A stretch of DNA of 64,000 nt, from positions 1,135,379-1,199,378 of the forward strand of contig NZ_VDRC01000001.1 in the NCBI RefSeq assembly GCF_007667425.1, given 5' to 3'. How positions within the stretch are numbered: the stretch's first letter is position 1; every line of letters starts with the position of its first letter. A program made the translations under genes and the position numbers. The notes under the pieces are model-generated. The model saw only the letters and a program-made list of their open reading frames with translations, was not told where the DNA came from and did not search any database. The DNA is from Microbacterium sp. 1.5R. GTDB lineage: Bacteria; Actinomycetota; Actinomycetes; Actinomycetales; Microbacteriaceae. This document shows positions 16,413 to 24,880 of the stretch, in pieces.

Positions 16413-17624
16413 CTACGCGCCGAGCACGTGCTTGAGCTGCTCCACCGCCCAGTCGAGCTCGGTGGCGCGGATGACGATGGGCGGCGCGATGCGGATGGTC
16501 TGCCCGTGCGTGTCCTTCACGAGCACACCGCGCTCGAGCAGCCGCTCCGCGATCTGACGTCCGGTGCCCTTGGCGGGGTCGATGTCGACACCGGCCCAGA
16601 GTCCGGCGATGCGCACGGCGGTCACGCCATGCCCCTTCAGCGGCTCCAGGGCAGCGGCGAGGTGCTCCCCCAGCGCGCGGGCTCGCTCCTGGAACTCGCC
16701 GCTCTCGAGCATCTCCACCACGCGCAGGCCCACCGCGGCCGCGAGCGGGTTGCCGCCGAACGTCGACCCGTGCTCACCGGGCTGGATGACCCCGAGCACC
16801 TCGCGGTCGCCGACCACGGCCGAGACGGGCAGGATGCCGCCACCCAGCGCCTTGCCCAGCAGGTACAGGTCGGGCACGACGCCCTCGCGGTCGCACGCGA
16901 ACGTCTCACCGACGCGGCCGAGGCCCGACTGGATCTCGTCGGCGATGAACAGCACGTTCTTCTCGTCGCAGATCTCGCGGATGCGGCGCAGGTACCCCTC
17001 CGGCGGGATGATCACCCCGCCCTCGCCCTGGATGGGCTCGATCAGCACGGCGGCGGTGTCGGCGGTGATGGCCGCGGCGACGGCATCCGCGTCCCCGTAG
17101 GGAACCACGTCGAAGCCGGGCGTGTAGGGGCCGAACCCGTCGCGGGCCTGCTCGTCGTCGCTGAAGCTCACGATCGTCGTCGTGCGTCCGTGGAAGTTGC
17201 CGGCCGCGACGATGATGCGCGCCGCGCCGTCGGCGATGCCCTTGACCCGGTAGCCCCACGCACGGGCGACCTTGATGCCGGTCTCGACGGCTTCGGCGCC
17301 CGTGTTCATCGGCAGCACCATGTCCTTGCCCGCGAGCTGCGCCAGGGCGGCGGCGAACGTCTCCAGGCGGTCGCTGCGGAACGCCCGGCTCGTCAGCGTC
17401 ACTCGGCCGAGCTGCTCGGTGAGGGCGGCGACGAGGGCCGGATGCCGGTGGCCGAAGTTCACGGCCGAGTACGCCGCGAGCAGGTCGAGGTAGCGCTTGC
17501 CCTCGACGTCGGTGACCCACGCGCCCTCACCGCGCGCGATCGTGACCGGCAGCGGGTGGTAGTTGTGCGCGACGTGCGGCTCGGTGCCCTGCTCGGCCAC
17601 GGCGCTCGTGTCGACCGTGGTCAC
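16413..17624 (-). CDS. rocD: Ornithine--oxo-acid aminotransferase
   Basis: This 403-residue class III PLP aminotransferase converts ornithine and 2-oxoglutarate to glutamate-5-semialdehyde and glutamate. Features: the N-terminal NYHPLPVTIARGEGAWV, which is diagnostic of ornithine aminotransferases, YSAVNFGHRHP, the phosphate-binding NTGAEAVET, EPIQGEGG, the cofactor aspartate in ADEIQSGLGR and PLP lysine K258 in LLGKALGGG. The GTG start shares bases with the upstream stop (GTGA), so translation is coupled to the hydrolase gene. The product cyclises to pyrroline-5-carboxylate, substrate of the PutA encoded just upstream. Well supported. Confidence 0.94.
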   Translation of the reverse strand: MTTVDTSAVAEQGTEPHVAHNYHPLPVTIARGEGAWVTDVEGKRYLDLLAAYSAVNFGHRHPALVAALTEQLGRVTLTSRAFRSDRLETFAAALAQLAGKDMVLPMNTGAEAVETGIKVARAWGYRVKGIADGAARIIVAAGNFHGRTTTIVSFSDDEQARDGFGPYTPGFDVVPYGDADAVAAAITADTAAVLIEPIQGEGGVIIPPEGYLRRIREICDEKNVLFIADEIQSGLGRVGETFACDREGVVPDLYLLGKALGGGILPVSAVVGDREVLGVIQPGEHGSTFGGNPLAAAVGLRVVEMLESGEFQERARALGEHLAAALEPLKGHGVTAVRIAGLWAGVDIDPAKGTGRQIAERLLERGVLVKDTHGQTIRIAPPIVIRATELDWAVEQLKHVLGA

Positions 17625-18511
17625 TTCGCACCCCGCAGCTCGAGCGTGCAGCACTTGATGCCGCCGCCCCCGAGCAACAGCTCGGAGAGGTCGACCATGA
17701 TCGGGTTGTAGCCCCGCTCACGCAGCTGCTTCTCGAAGCCCACAGCGCGAGGCGAGATGACGACGTTGTAGCCGTCGCTCGCGGAGTTCAGGCCGAACAC
17801 GGCGCCGTCCTCGTCCGACACGAGGATCGCGTCGGGGAAGCGCTTCTCGAGCTCGGCGCGGCTCGCATCGTCGAAGGCGTCGGGCAGGTAGGCGATGTTG
17901 GCGTGCTCGGGTCCGCCGTTCTCGACGCCCTGCACGGGGTCGAGCACCGCGATGGCCGTGTCGAGGTGGTAGAACCGCGGGTCGACGAGGTTCAGCGACA
18001 CGACCTCGCGACCGAAGACCTCGCCCACCTCGCGGTGGCTGTCGCCGGTGGAGCGGAACCCGGTGCCGGCGAGGATCACGTCGCCGACGAGCAGGAAGTC
18101 GCCCTCGCCCTCGTTGACCTCTTCGGGCATGACCGTGTCGAAGCCCGCGCCGCGGAACCACTCGGCGAACGCGGGTGCTTCGCCCTGGCGCTCTACGAAG
18201 CGGAACTCCGGCACGTACGCGCGGCCGTCGATCACGAAACCGCCGTTGGCGGTGTAGACCATGTCGGGGTACCCGGCGAGCGGCTCGATGAGCTCGACCT
18301 CGTGACCCAGCTCCACGTACAGGTCATGCAGCTTCTGCCACTGCGCGACGGCCCTCTCGGTGTCGGTGGGCTTCGACGGCTCCATCCACGGGTTGATGGA
18401 GTAGTTCACGGTGAAGTGCGACGGGGTGCACATCAGGTAGCGGCGGTGGTGCGCGGTGCGCGCGGGGGCCTCGGTGGCGGTGGCCTCGGACGCCGTGGTT
18501 TCGACAGACAT
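17621..18511 (-). CDS. Dimethylarginine dimethylaminohydrolase / arginine dihydrolase-type amidinotransferase-fold enzyme
   Basis: This 296-residue guanidino-group hydrolase has the pentein fold hallmarks: MCTPSHFTVNYSINPWM at the start, catalytic His182 in FYHLDTAIAVLD, and nucleophile Cys287 in GGGGIKCCTLEL. Actinobacterial homologues are usually named DDAH (releasing citrulline). The same domain type in cyanobacteria acts as arginine dihydrolase giving ornithine directly. Because the very next gene, overlapping by GTGA, consumes ornithine, the dihydrolase option deserves weight. GAGGAG ahead of the ATG supports the start. A copy of the 61-bp palindrome lies 130 bp upstream. Confidence 0.85.
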   Translation of the reverse strand: MSVETTASEATATEAPARTAHHRRYLMCTPSHFTVNYSINPWMEPSKPTDTERAVAQWQKLHDLYVELGHEVELIEPLAGYPDMVYTANGGFVIDGRAYVPEFRFVERQGEAPAFAEWFRGAGFDTVMPEEVNEGEGDFLLVGDVILAGTGFRSTGDSHREVGEVFGREVVSLNLVDPRFYHLDTAIAVLDPVQGVENGGPEHANIAYLPDAFDDASRAELEKRFPDAILVSDEDGAVFGLNSASDGYNVVISPRAVGFEKQLRERGYNPIMVDLSELLLGGGGIKCCTLELRGAK

Positions 18512-18643
18512 GGAGCTCCTCGAACGGATGCGGCGGACGCTGTCCAGGGGCCCGGCGGTCCTTCGACCCTTGCCGCTCCGGAGGAGTCGGCGTTCGGGGA
18601 AGATGCGACTCGAGCACGCCGGGGTCCATTCTGTCACCCGCAC

Positions 18644-18704
18644 TTTCGAATCGCTTGATTTGCAACTTCGAAGGCGATCCAGTGGTAAATCGCGCTACTC
18701 GAAA
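18644..18704. repeat. 61-bp TTTCGAATCGC palindrome, copy A
   Basis: The element opens with TTTCGAATCGCTTGATTTGC and ends with a degenerate inverse arm (CTACTCGAAA). It is the most diverged right arm of the six copies. It lies between the putA stop and the ddaH-type gene start, where both genes read leftward. Confidence 0.75.
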
Positions 18705-18729
18705 CGGCGGGGATGCCACGCCCACCCGC

Positions 18730-21700
18730 TCAGATGACCTCGGCGCTCCAGTCGTCGGGGTTGCCGTAGCGGTGGGCGGTGATCGCGATGGCCTGCTCGT
18801 GCACGAACGGCAACAGCTCGATGCGGGCGGCCGACGTGACCTCGCCGTCGTACACCGCGAGGTCGGGGTCGCCGTCGACCGCCACGGCGAGCGACCGGTG
18901 CAGCACGCCGACGGACTCGCGCGTCCCGACGAGCCGCACCCGCGACGGACGGCCGTCGGCCTGCATCCGTACGACCCACTCGTCATCGGTCTCGAGGTGG
19001 ACCGTCGCCCCCACATCGGCGAGCACATGGCGCACCGCGGCGGGCAGCCCGACCGGGGTCGACAGCGTGAAAGGCGCCCCGGCGCGCACCGCCGCGATCA
19101 CGACGCGCAGCAGCTCCTGCCACCCCGCATCGCCCGTCGCCCGGATGCCCACGGGCACCGGTCGGTACCGGAAGAGGTTCCGCTCGACGCCGAGCCGCGA
19201 CACGTCACGCACTCTGCCGAACTCGCGATCCCAGGCGAGCGCGTCGGAGAGCGCCGAGCGACGCAGCCACTCGAACGACTCGTAGTCGAGCGACGGCTGC
19301 GCCGACTCGATCAGGGCCGTGATCCGGGCGTCGAGGCCGCGCAGGTGCAGCGTGCTCGACACGGCGCCGGAGGCCCGCGACCGCCACGAGCCGAGGCCGA
19401 TGAGGTAGTTCGGCCCACCCGCCTTCGCGCCGGGTCCGACCGATGAGCGCTTCCAGCCGCCGAACGGCTGACGCTGCACGATCGCCCCGGTGATGCCGCG
19501 GTTGACGTAGAGGTTGCCTGCCTGGACGCGGTCGAGCCACAGCTCGAGCTCAGCCGGATCCTGCGTGTAGAGCCCGGCGGTGAGGCCGTAGGCGACGGCG
19601 TTCTGCAGCTCGATCGCGCGCTCGAGCGTCGGGGCATGCATGACGCCCAGCACCGGCCCGAAGAACTCCTCGGTGTGGAAGCGCGACCCAGGCTGCACGC
19701 CGATGCGGATGCCGGGGCGCCACAGTCGCCCGGACTCGTCATCGGTCGATACGGCCGGCTCGATGAGCCACTTCTCCTCGCCCTCGAGCTCGGTGAGCGC
19801 CCAGGCGAGCTTGCCCTGCGGGCGCTCGATCACCGGCCCCACCTCGGCGAGCGGGTCGGTCGGCCAGCCGACGTGCAGCGACCTCGTCGCGTCGGCGAGC
19901 TGGCGGGCGAACCGCTGCGAACGTCCGACCGGTCCGACGAGGATGGCGAGGGATGCCGCGGAGCACTTCTGCCCGGCATGCCCGAACGCACTGCGCACGA
20001 GATCCGACACCGCGAGGTCGAGATCGGCCGACGGGGTGACGATCATGGCGTTCTTGCCGCTGGTCTCGGCGAGCAGCGGCAGATCCGGCCGCCACGAGCG
20101 GAACAGCGCCGCGGTCTCCCAGGAGCCGGTCAGGATGACGCGGTCGACCCCCGGGTGCGCGATGAGCTCCCGCCCCAGCTCGTCCTCCGCGACATCGACG
20201 AGGACGAGCACGTCGCGCGGCACTCCCGCCTGCCACAGCGTCTCAGCGATCACAGCGGCGCAGCGTCGCGACTGCGGTGCCGGCTTGAACACGACGCCCG
20301 ACCCCGCGGCGAGCGCGGCGAGCACCCCGCCTGCGGGGATCGCGAGGGGGAAGTTCCACGGCGGGGCGACGACGGTGACGCCGGCAGGCACGAACGAGGC
20401 CCCGGCGACGGCATCCAGCTCCCGAGCGGTCGCGGCGTAGTACCGCGCGAAGTCGACGGCCTCGCTGACCTCGACATCCGCCTCGGCGAACACCTTCCCG
20501 GTCTCGGACGCGGCGACCTCGATCAGGTCGGCGCGTCGGCTCTCGAGCGCGGCCGCGGCGCGCAGCAGCACCTCGGCGCGCTCGGCGGCCGGCCGGGCGC
20601 CCCAGTGCGCACCGGCAGCGCGGATGCGCGAGATCGCGCCGTCGAGGGCACCGGCGTCGTCGATGCGCGCTGCCGCGATGGTGTCGTCGCCGAGGGTCGA
20701 CGACGCGACACGACTCAGCACGCCTGCGGCCCACTCGCGGTTGGCGGGCAGTGAAGGGTCGCTGTCAGCCGTGTTCACGAATCCGGGGGCGCCGCCGCCC
20801 GCGCGGTCGAGCTCGCGCGGCGAGTACACCGCGGTCTCGAGGAACGGGGCGTCGGTGTCGTCGGAACCGCGCGAGATGCCGAGCACGGCCTTCGTGAGAC
20901 CCTCCTCCGCGGCCGTCGCGACCGACGTCGGGCGTACCGACTCGTGCACGGGGGCGAGGCGATCCTGGGTGCGGCGTGGCCCCGTGGGCAGTGTGGGCGA
21001 CGCCGCGCGGTCGAGCGCGTCGAGGAACCGGTCCTGCTCCCGCACGAACAGCGCCTCGTCGTCACCGAGCCGGAACGCCGCGGAGAGGAAGTTCTCGGGC
21101 GAGGCGTTCTCCTCCAGGCGTCGCACGAGGTAGCTGATCGCGACGTCGAACTCGTCGGGCTTCACGACCGGCACGTACAGCAGCACCTCGCCGACCTCGC
21201 GCGAGACGGCCTGCACCTGCCCCTGCGCCATGCCCAGCAGCATCTCGAACTCGATCGGGGGCTGCGCTCCGGCGGCCGCATCAGGATCAGCCGAGCCGCG
21301 CACGCCCCGCTCGCCCGCGAGCAGCCAGGCGTACGCGATGCCGAAGAGGTTGTGTCCGGCGATGCCGAGGCGCACCGCGGCGACGTTCTCGGGGCGCAGC
21401 GCCCAATCGAGGCAGCGCAGGTAGTTCGCGTCGGTGTCGACCTTGGTCTCGTAGGTCGCGGTGGGCCAGCCGTGCATGGTGGCCTCGACGCGCTCCATAA
21501 CGAGGTTGGCGCCCTTCACGAGCCGCACCTTGATCGGTGCGCCGCCGTGGGCGATGCGATCCTGCGCCCAGGCGGTCAACTCCTGCAGCGCCGGCAGGGC
21601 GTCGGGCAGGTACGCCTGCAGCACGATCCCCGCCTCGAGCCCCTGCAGTCGAGGGTCTTCGAGGACGCGCGTGAACACCGCGATGGTCAGATCGAGGTCG

Positions 21701-22383
21701 CGGTACTCCTCCATGTCGAGGTTGATGAAGGTGCGGTCGGCCGCCGCCGTCAGATACAGCGGCAGGAGACGGTCGACGACGGCATCCACCACCTCGTCGA
21801 ACGCCCACATCGAGATGTGGCTGATGATCGCCGACACCTTGACCGAGACGTAGTCGACGTCGCCGCGTCTGATCAGATCATGGATGCCGTCGAGCCGACG
21901 CCGCGCCTCGGTCTCGCCGAGCACGGCCTCGCCCAGCAGGTTGAGGTTAAGGCGGGCACCCGATTCGCGGATCCTCGCGATCGCCGGGCCGAGCTTCGCC
22001 GGGCGCGCGTCGACCACGAGGTGCCCGACCATCTCGCGCAGCGCCCGCCGGGCGATCGGCACGACGGGAGCGGGGAGGATCGGTGCGATGCCGCCGCCGA
22101 CCCGCACGGCGGAGCGCAGATACCAGGGCAGGAACTCGGGCACGATCGGCGCGATGCGGTGCAGTCGGGATGCCGCGGCGCCCAGGCTCTCCGGTCGCAT
22201 GACGCCGTCGACGAAGCCGAGCGTGAAGGGCAGCCCGTTCGCATCCTGCAGGACTCCGGCGAGGCGCTCCGCGGCCGGGTCGACGTCGGCCGCCGCAGCC
22301 TCGGTCACCCACCGGCGGGCGAGTTCCACCGCGCGGTCCGCGAGCGAGTCGGTCGAGTCTGCAGACGGCATCGGGTCGGCCAT
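18730..22383 (-). CDS. putA: Bifunctional proline dehydrogenase / 1-pyrroline-5-carboxylate dehydrogenase
   Basis: This 1217-residue enzyme oxidises proline to glutamate. The N-terminal ~460 residues are the FAD-dependent proline dehydrogenase barrel (YVSVKVSAIISH, FINLDMEEYRDLDLT, IKVRLVKGANL, GIAGHNLFGIAY). Residues ~560-1030 are an aldehyde dehydrogenase with PPWNFPLAIPAGG, ETSGKNAMIV and nucleophile Cys807 in GHAGQKCSAAS. A further ~180-residue C-terminal region after the catalytic domain is typical of long actinobacterial PutA. There is no N-terminal DNA-binding domain. The same P5C dehydrogenase domain would finish ornithine breakdown started by the two genes downstream. Start ATG opens with MADPMPSAD; no stronger start nearby. 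Confidence 0.95.
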   Translation of the reverse strand: MADPMPSADSTDSLADRAVELARRWVTEAAAADVDPAAERLAGVLQDANGLPFTLGFVDGVMRPESLGAAASRLHRIAPIVPEFLPWYLRSAVRVGGGIAPILPAPVVPIARRALREMVGHLVVDARPAKLGPAIARIRESGARLNLNLLGEAVLGETEARRRLDGIHDLIRRGDVDYVSVKVSAIISHISMWAFDEVVDAVVDRLLPLYLTAAADRTFINLDMEEYRDLDLTIAVFTRVLEDPRLQGLEAGIVLQAYLPDALPALQELTAWAQDRIAHGGAPIKVRLVKGANLVMERVEATMHGWPTATYETKVDTDANYLRCLDWALRPENVAAVRLGIAGHNLFGIAYAWLLAGERGVRGSADPDAAAGAQPPIEFEMLLGMAQGQVQAVSREVGEVLLYVPVVKPDEFDVAISYLVRRLEENASPENFLSAAFRLGDDEALFVREQDRFLDALDRAASPTLPTGPRRTQDRLAPVHESVRPTSVATAAEEGLTKAVLGISRGSDDTDAPFLETAVYSPRELDRAGGGAPGFVNTADSDPSLPANREWAAGVLSRVASSTLGDDTIAAARIDDAGALDGAISRIRAAGAHWGARPAAERAEVLLRAAAALESRRADLIEVAASETGKVFAEADVEVSEAVDFARYYAATARELDAVAGASFVPAGVTVVAPPWNFPLAIPAGGVLAALAAGSGVVFKPAPQSRRCAAVIAETLWQAGVPRDVLVLVDVAEDELGRELIAHPGVDRVILTGSWETAALFRSWRPDLPLLAETSGKNAMIVTPSADLDLAVSDLVRSAFGHAGQKCSAASLAILVGPVGRSQRFARQLADATRSLHVGWPTDPLAEVGPVIERPQGKLAWALTELEGEEKWLIEPAVSTDDESGRLWRPGIRIGVQPGSRFHTEEFFGPVLGVMHAPTLERAIELQNAVAYGLTAGLYTQDPAELELWLDRVQAGNLYVNRGITGAIVQRQPFGGWKRSSVGPGAKAGGPNYLIGLGSWRSRASGAVSSTLHLRGLDARITALIESAQPSLDYESFEWLRRSALSDALAWDREFGRVRDVSRLGVERNLFRYRPVPVGIRATGDAGWQELLRVVIAAVRAGAPFTLSTPVGLPAAVRHVLADVGATVHLETDDEWVVRMQADGRPSRVRLVGTRESVGVLHRSLAVAVDGDPDLAVYDGEVTSAARIELLPFVHEQAIAITAHRYGNPDDWSAEVI

Positions 22384-22664
22384 GTGCTCAGCCTAGGACT
22401 GCGCGTGCTCGTCGCCGCGTCCCCGCGCCGGGTGGCCGAGCTCGCGCCGTTCGGGGGCTTCACCTCGGGGGCCGCCTTCCTCCCGCGCACCCTCCTCCCA
22501 CCGACGCCCCTGCTCGGCGACGACGCCCCCGCTCAGTTGCGCAAATGGGAGGGGGCGTCGCAGCCCTATAGGGGCGTCGAGCCGGGTCGAGGGTGGCGGC
22601 AGGGCGAGGGTGGCGGCAGCGCGAGGATGGTCGCCGGGAGGATCCTCGCGGGGCGAGGATGACC
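22384..22664. other. Gene-free stretch with short G-rich repeats
   Basis: This interval between the putA start and the stop of the SDR gene has no convincing coding frame. It contains a short repeated word (GCGAGGGTGGCGGCAG, twice around 22597-22620) and must hold the putA promoter, but no clear -10/-35 pair could be picked out. Confidence 0.4.
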
Positions 22665-23525
22665 TCAGACCTCGAGCATCGCGTCGTAGCCCTCTCGGAA
22701 CGTCGGGAACGCGAGGCCGTCGAGCATCGCGTGGGCGCGGGTGCCGTCGAGCACGGTGCCGCCGCCGACCTCCGGGCTCGTGTGCGGCGGAACGTCGACG
22801 CCGAGACGCGCCGCGATGTGCGCCACGACCTCGCCGAGCCGCACGGGTTCCTGATCGATCGCGTGCACGAGCGCGGGCGGGTCCTCGGCGCGCAGCAGCG
22901 CCTCCAGCAAACGCACCAGGTCGTGCTCGTGGATGCGGTTGGTGCGGCGCTCGTGGTCGACGGGCGCGCCCTCGCGCACGCGGCGGATCAGAGAGTCACG
23001 CCCGGGGCCGTATATCCCGGCGGGGCGCACGATGATCGCGCCGAGCAGGTCGACCGCGAGCTGTTCGCCCTCGACGAGCGCGTCGCCGCGCTCGCCCGTG
23101 GTGCGCGTCGGATCGGACTCGGTCAGGGCCGCGCGCGCATCAGGGCCGTCGAACTCCTCGGAGCCGTACCCCTCGAACACCCGCGTCGACGAGACGAAGA
23201 GCACGCGCCCGGGGCGCGCGGGCAGCGCCGCGGCGAGGTGAGTGAGCGCGGCGGGGTAGATCGACCCCTCCGGCCCGGTTCCCGGCGGCAGCGTGATGAC
23301 GACCGCGTCGAACGCCGGCAGCGGCGACGAGAGCGGATGCCTCAGGTCGGCCTCGATCGTCGAGAAGGCCGCGGGCAGGGCCGAGGCGTCTCGGCGGATG
23401 GCCGTGACCGCTCCCCCGTCGGCGACGAGCCGCTCGCCGAGGGCCGTGCCGAGCGCGCCGCATCCGACCAGCAGCGTCACGTCGGGACGCGTCGCGTCGG
23501 GGCGCGTCGACGATGCATCCGTCAT
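22665..23525 (-). CDS. NAD(P)-dependent epimerase/dehydratase-like SDR protein
   Basis: This 286-residue extended short-chain dehydrogenase-like protein has an N-terminal Rossmann segment LLVGCGALGTALGERLV and the substrate-domain motifs VLFVSSTRVFEGYG and IVRPAGIYGPGRD. It resembles the YeeZ-type atypical SDRs, in which the classic YxxxK is not conserved, so it may bind NAD(P) without a classical dehydrogenase role. The gene starts 4 bp after the thioesterase-like gene's stop, so the two are co-transcribed. Substrate unknown. Confidence 0.78.
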   Translation of the reverse strand: MTDASSTRPDATRPDVTLLVGCGALGTALGERLVADGGAVTAIRRDASALPAAFSTIEADLRHPLSSPLPAFDAVVITLPPGTGPEGSIYPAALTHLAAALPARPGRVLFVSSTRVFEGYGSEEFDGPDARAALTESDPTRTTGERGDALVEGEQLAVDLLGAIIVRPAGIYGPGRDSLIRRVREGAPVDHERRTNRIHEHDLVRLLEALLRAEDPPALVHAIDQEPVRLGEVVAHIAARLGVDVPPHTSPEVGGGTVLDGTRAHAMLDGLAFPTFREGYDAMLEV

Positions 23526-23529
23526 GTCG

Positions 23530-24117
23530 TCAGCTCCAGTCGCTCGGGGCCGGCGTGCGCACTGGTGGAAGAGCGGATGCCGCAGCCCAGTCGTGCACCC
23601 ACGAGTCGATCTCGCGCACGCCCTCCGGCTTGCCGACGGCGGCGAAGAGCTCCTCGTTGCTCACGGTGCCGCCGGAGCGGCGCAGCATCCGGGCGCGCAC
23701 GATCGCCCGTGCGTAGACCTCGCCCTTGACCACGGCGCGGTGTTCCATGAAGAGGGCCTTCTCGTCGTGGCCGATGAACCGGGACTGCACTTCGAACCGC
23801 TGCCACAGCTGCAGCGACTTGCGGAACGTGATTGTCTCGCTCGACACCACGGCGTACCAGCCGCGGCTCTTCATGGCATCGAAGAGGTTGGTGCGGATGA
23901 GCAGGTCCCAGCGCCCGAGATCGAACAGCGACAGATAGCGGCCGTTGTTCATGTGCTGCAGGATGTCGATGTCGCTCGGCAGCGTGGTCAGTCGGATGGT
24001 GCCGACGGCTGTGGGGTCGAGGGTCTTTCCGCGCCGTACGCGACGGCGGGCCGCGAGGATCACGAGGAGGGTGCGCCAGATCACGTTCACGAGTCTCGAT
24101 CGTAGCCATCGGCGCAC
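23530..24117 (-). CDS. Hotdog-fold thioesterase-like protein with N-terminal membrane/basic segment
   Basis: This 195-residue protein has a basic, hydrophobic N-terminus (LVNVIWRTLLVILAARRRVRR) and then a hotdog domain with LPSDIDILQHMNNGRYLSLF, the HMNNGRY signature of the 4HBT/THEM6-like branch, and FEVQSRFIGHDEKALFMEH. Acyl-CoA thioesterase activity is plausible. The start used is GTG; a second GTG nine codons later would retain the hydrophobic segment. It precedes the SDR gene by 4 bp. Confidence 0.75.
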   Translation of the reverse strand: MRRWLRSRLVNVIWRTLLVILAARRRVRRGKTLDPTAVGTIRLTTLPSDIDILQHMNNGRYLSLFDLGRWDLLIRTNLFDAMKSRGWYAVVSSETITFRKSLQLWQRFEVQSRFIGHDEKALFMEHRAVVKGEVYARAIVRARMLRRSGGTVSNEELFAAVGKPEGVREIDSWVHDWAAASALPPVRTPAPSDWS

Positions 24118-24220
24118 GATCCACGAACATCGTTGTGCAATTCCTCCATGCGGTGTTACAGCGGGATTTCGGCATCCTGCTCGATTTCTCGTTCGTGTGA
24201 GCCGCGCGTAGAGTCACCGC

Positions 24221-24727
24221 ATGAGCGCCGAAGCCCACCCTGAAGTCATCGTCCGTCCGGTCCGTGATGTGGACGCGGAAGCCCTTGGTCGTGTGCACGC
24301 GCAGTGCTGGCACGAGACCTACGACCACCTGATCAGCAAGGCCGCACTCGAGAAGGTGTCGCCGCGCCGCATGGCCGAGCTGTGGACGCACTGGGCCGCG
24401 CAGGGCCCCGAGTTCACGATGAACGCGGCGCTCGTCGACGGGGAGATCGTCGGCTTCGCCGGCTCCGGTCCCGCGCGCGACAAGGATGCCCCGGCGTTCC
24501 GCGAGCTCTACTTCATCTACCTGCTCGACGCCTGGCACGGCACGGGCATCGGGCAGAAGCTCTTCGACGCGGCGGTCGAGACGGACGAGCCCCTGTACCT
24601 GTGGGTCGCCGAGGACAACCCCCGCGCGCACCGCTTCTACACGCGCAACGGCTTCGTGCTCGACGGCGCCACGCACACCGAGCCGTTCCTCGGCGAGACG
24701 CTCACCGAGGTCCGCTTCACCCGCTGA
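24221..24727 (+). CDS. GNAT-family N-acetyltransferase
   Basis: This 168-residue acetyltransferase shows the GNAT order: IVRPVRDVDAEALGRVHAQCW, a central sheet with LVDGEIVGFAGSG and LYFIYLLDAWHGTGIGQKLF (acetyl-CoA-binding loop), and LWVAEDNPRAHRFYTRNGF. The N-terminal WHETY segment matches RimI/YjaB-like small-molecule or protein acetyltransferases. The acceptor is unknown. It is a single gene read toward the cytochrome-b gene, separated from it by a compound hairpin. Confidence 0.85.
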   Translation: MSAEAHPEVIVRPVRDVDAEALGRVHAQCWHETYDHLISKAALEKVSPRRMAELWTHWAAQGPEFTMNAALVDGEIVGFAGSGPARDKDAPAFRELYFIYLLDAWHGTGIGQKLFDAAVETDEPLYLWVAEDNPRAHRFYTRNGFVLDGATHTEPFLGETLTEVRFTR

Positions 24728-24761
24728 CCCGCGCGTGCGGCGCGAGCTCGCTCCGACGCCC

Positions 24762-24835
24762 AGACCCACCACTGCCGCCGAAACCCACCACCCCGTACGT
24801 CGGGGCCGGTGGGTTTCGGCGCGCAAGGTGGGTCT
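24762..24835. terminator. Nested hairpin between convergent genes
   Basis: An inner 13-bp perfect stem (GCCGAAACCCACC, 24777-24789, against 24808-24820) is enclosed by an outer stem AGACCCACC (24762-24770) pairing with 24827-24835. It sits in the 153-bp gap between two genes that face each other and can act in both directions. There is no T-tract, so it is a structure-based call. Confidence 0.6.
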
Positions 24836-24880
24836 CGGCGCGGCGGGCGCGCGAGGGCGCGGACCGGAGGATGCCGCGCG

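Noticed and set aside
22384..22664. Promoter of putA by eye
   Set aside because: No -10/-35 pair with acceptable spacing stood out from the G+C-rich background.
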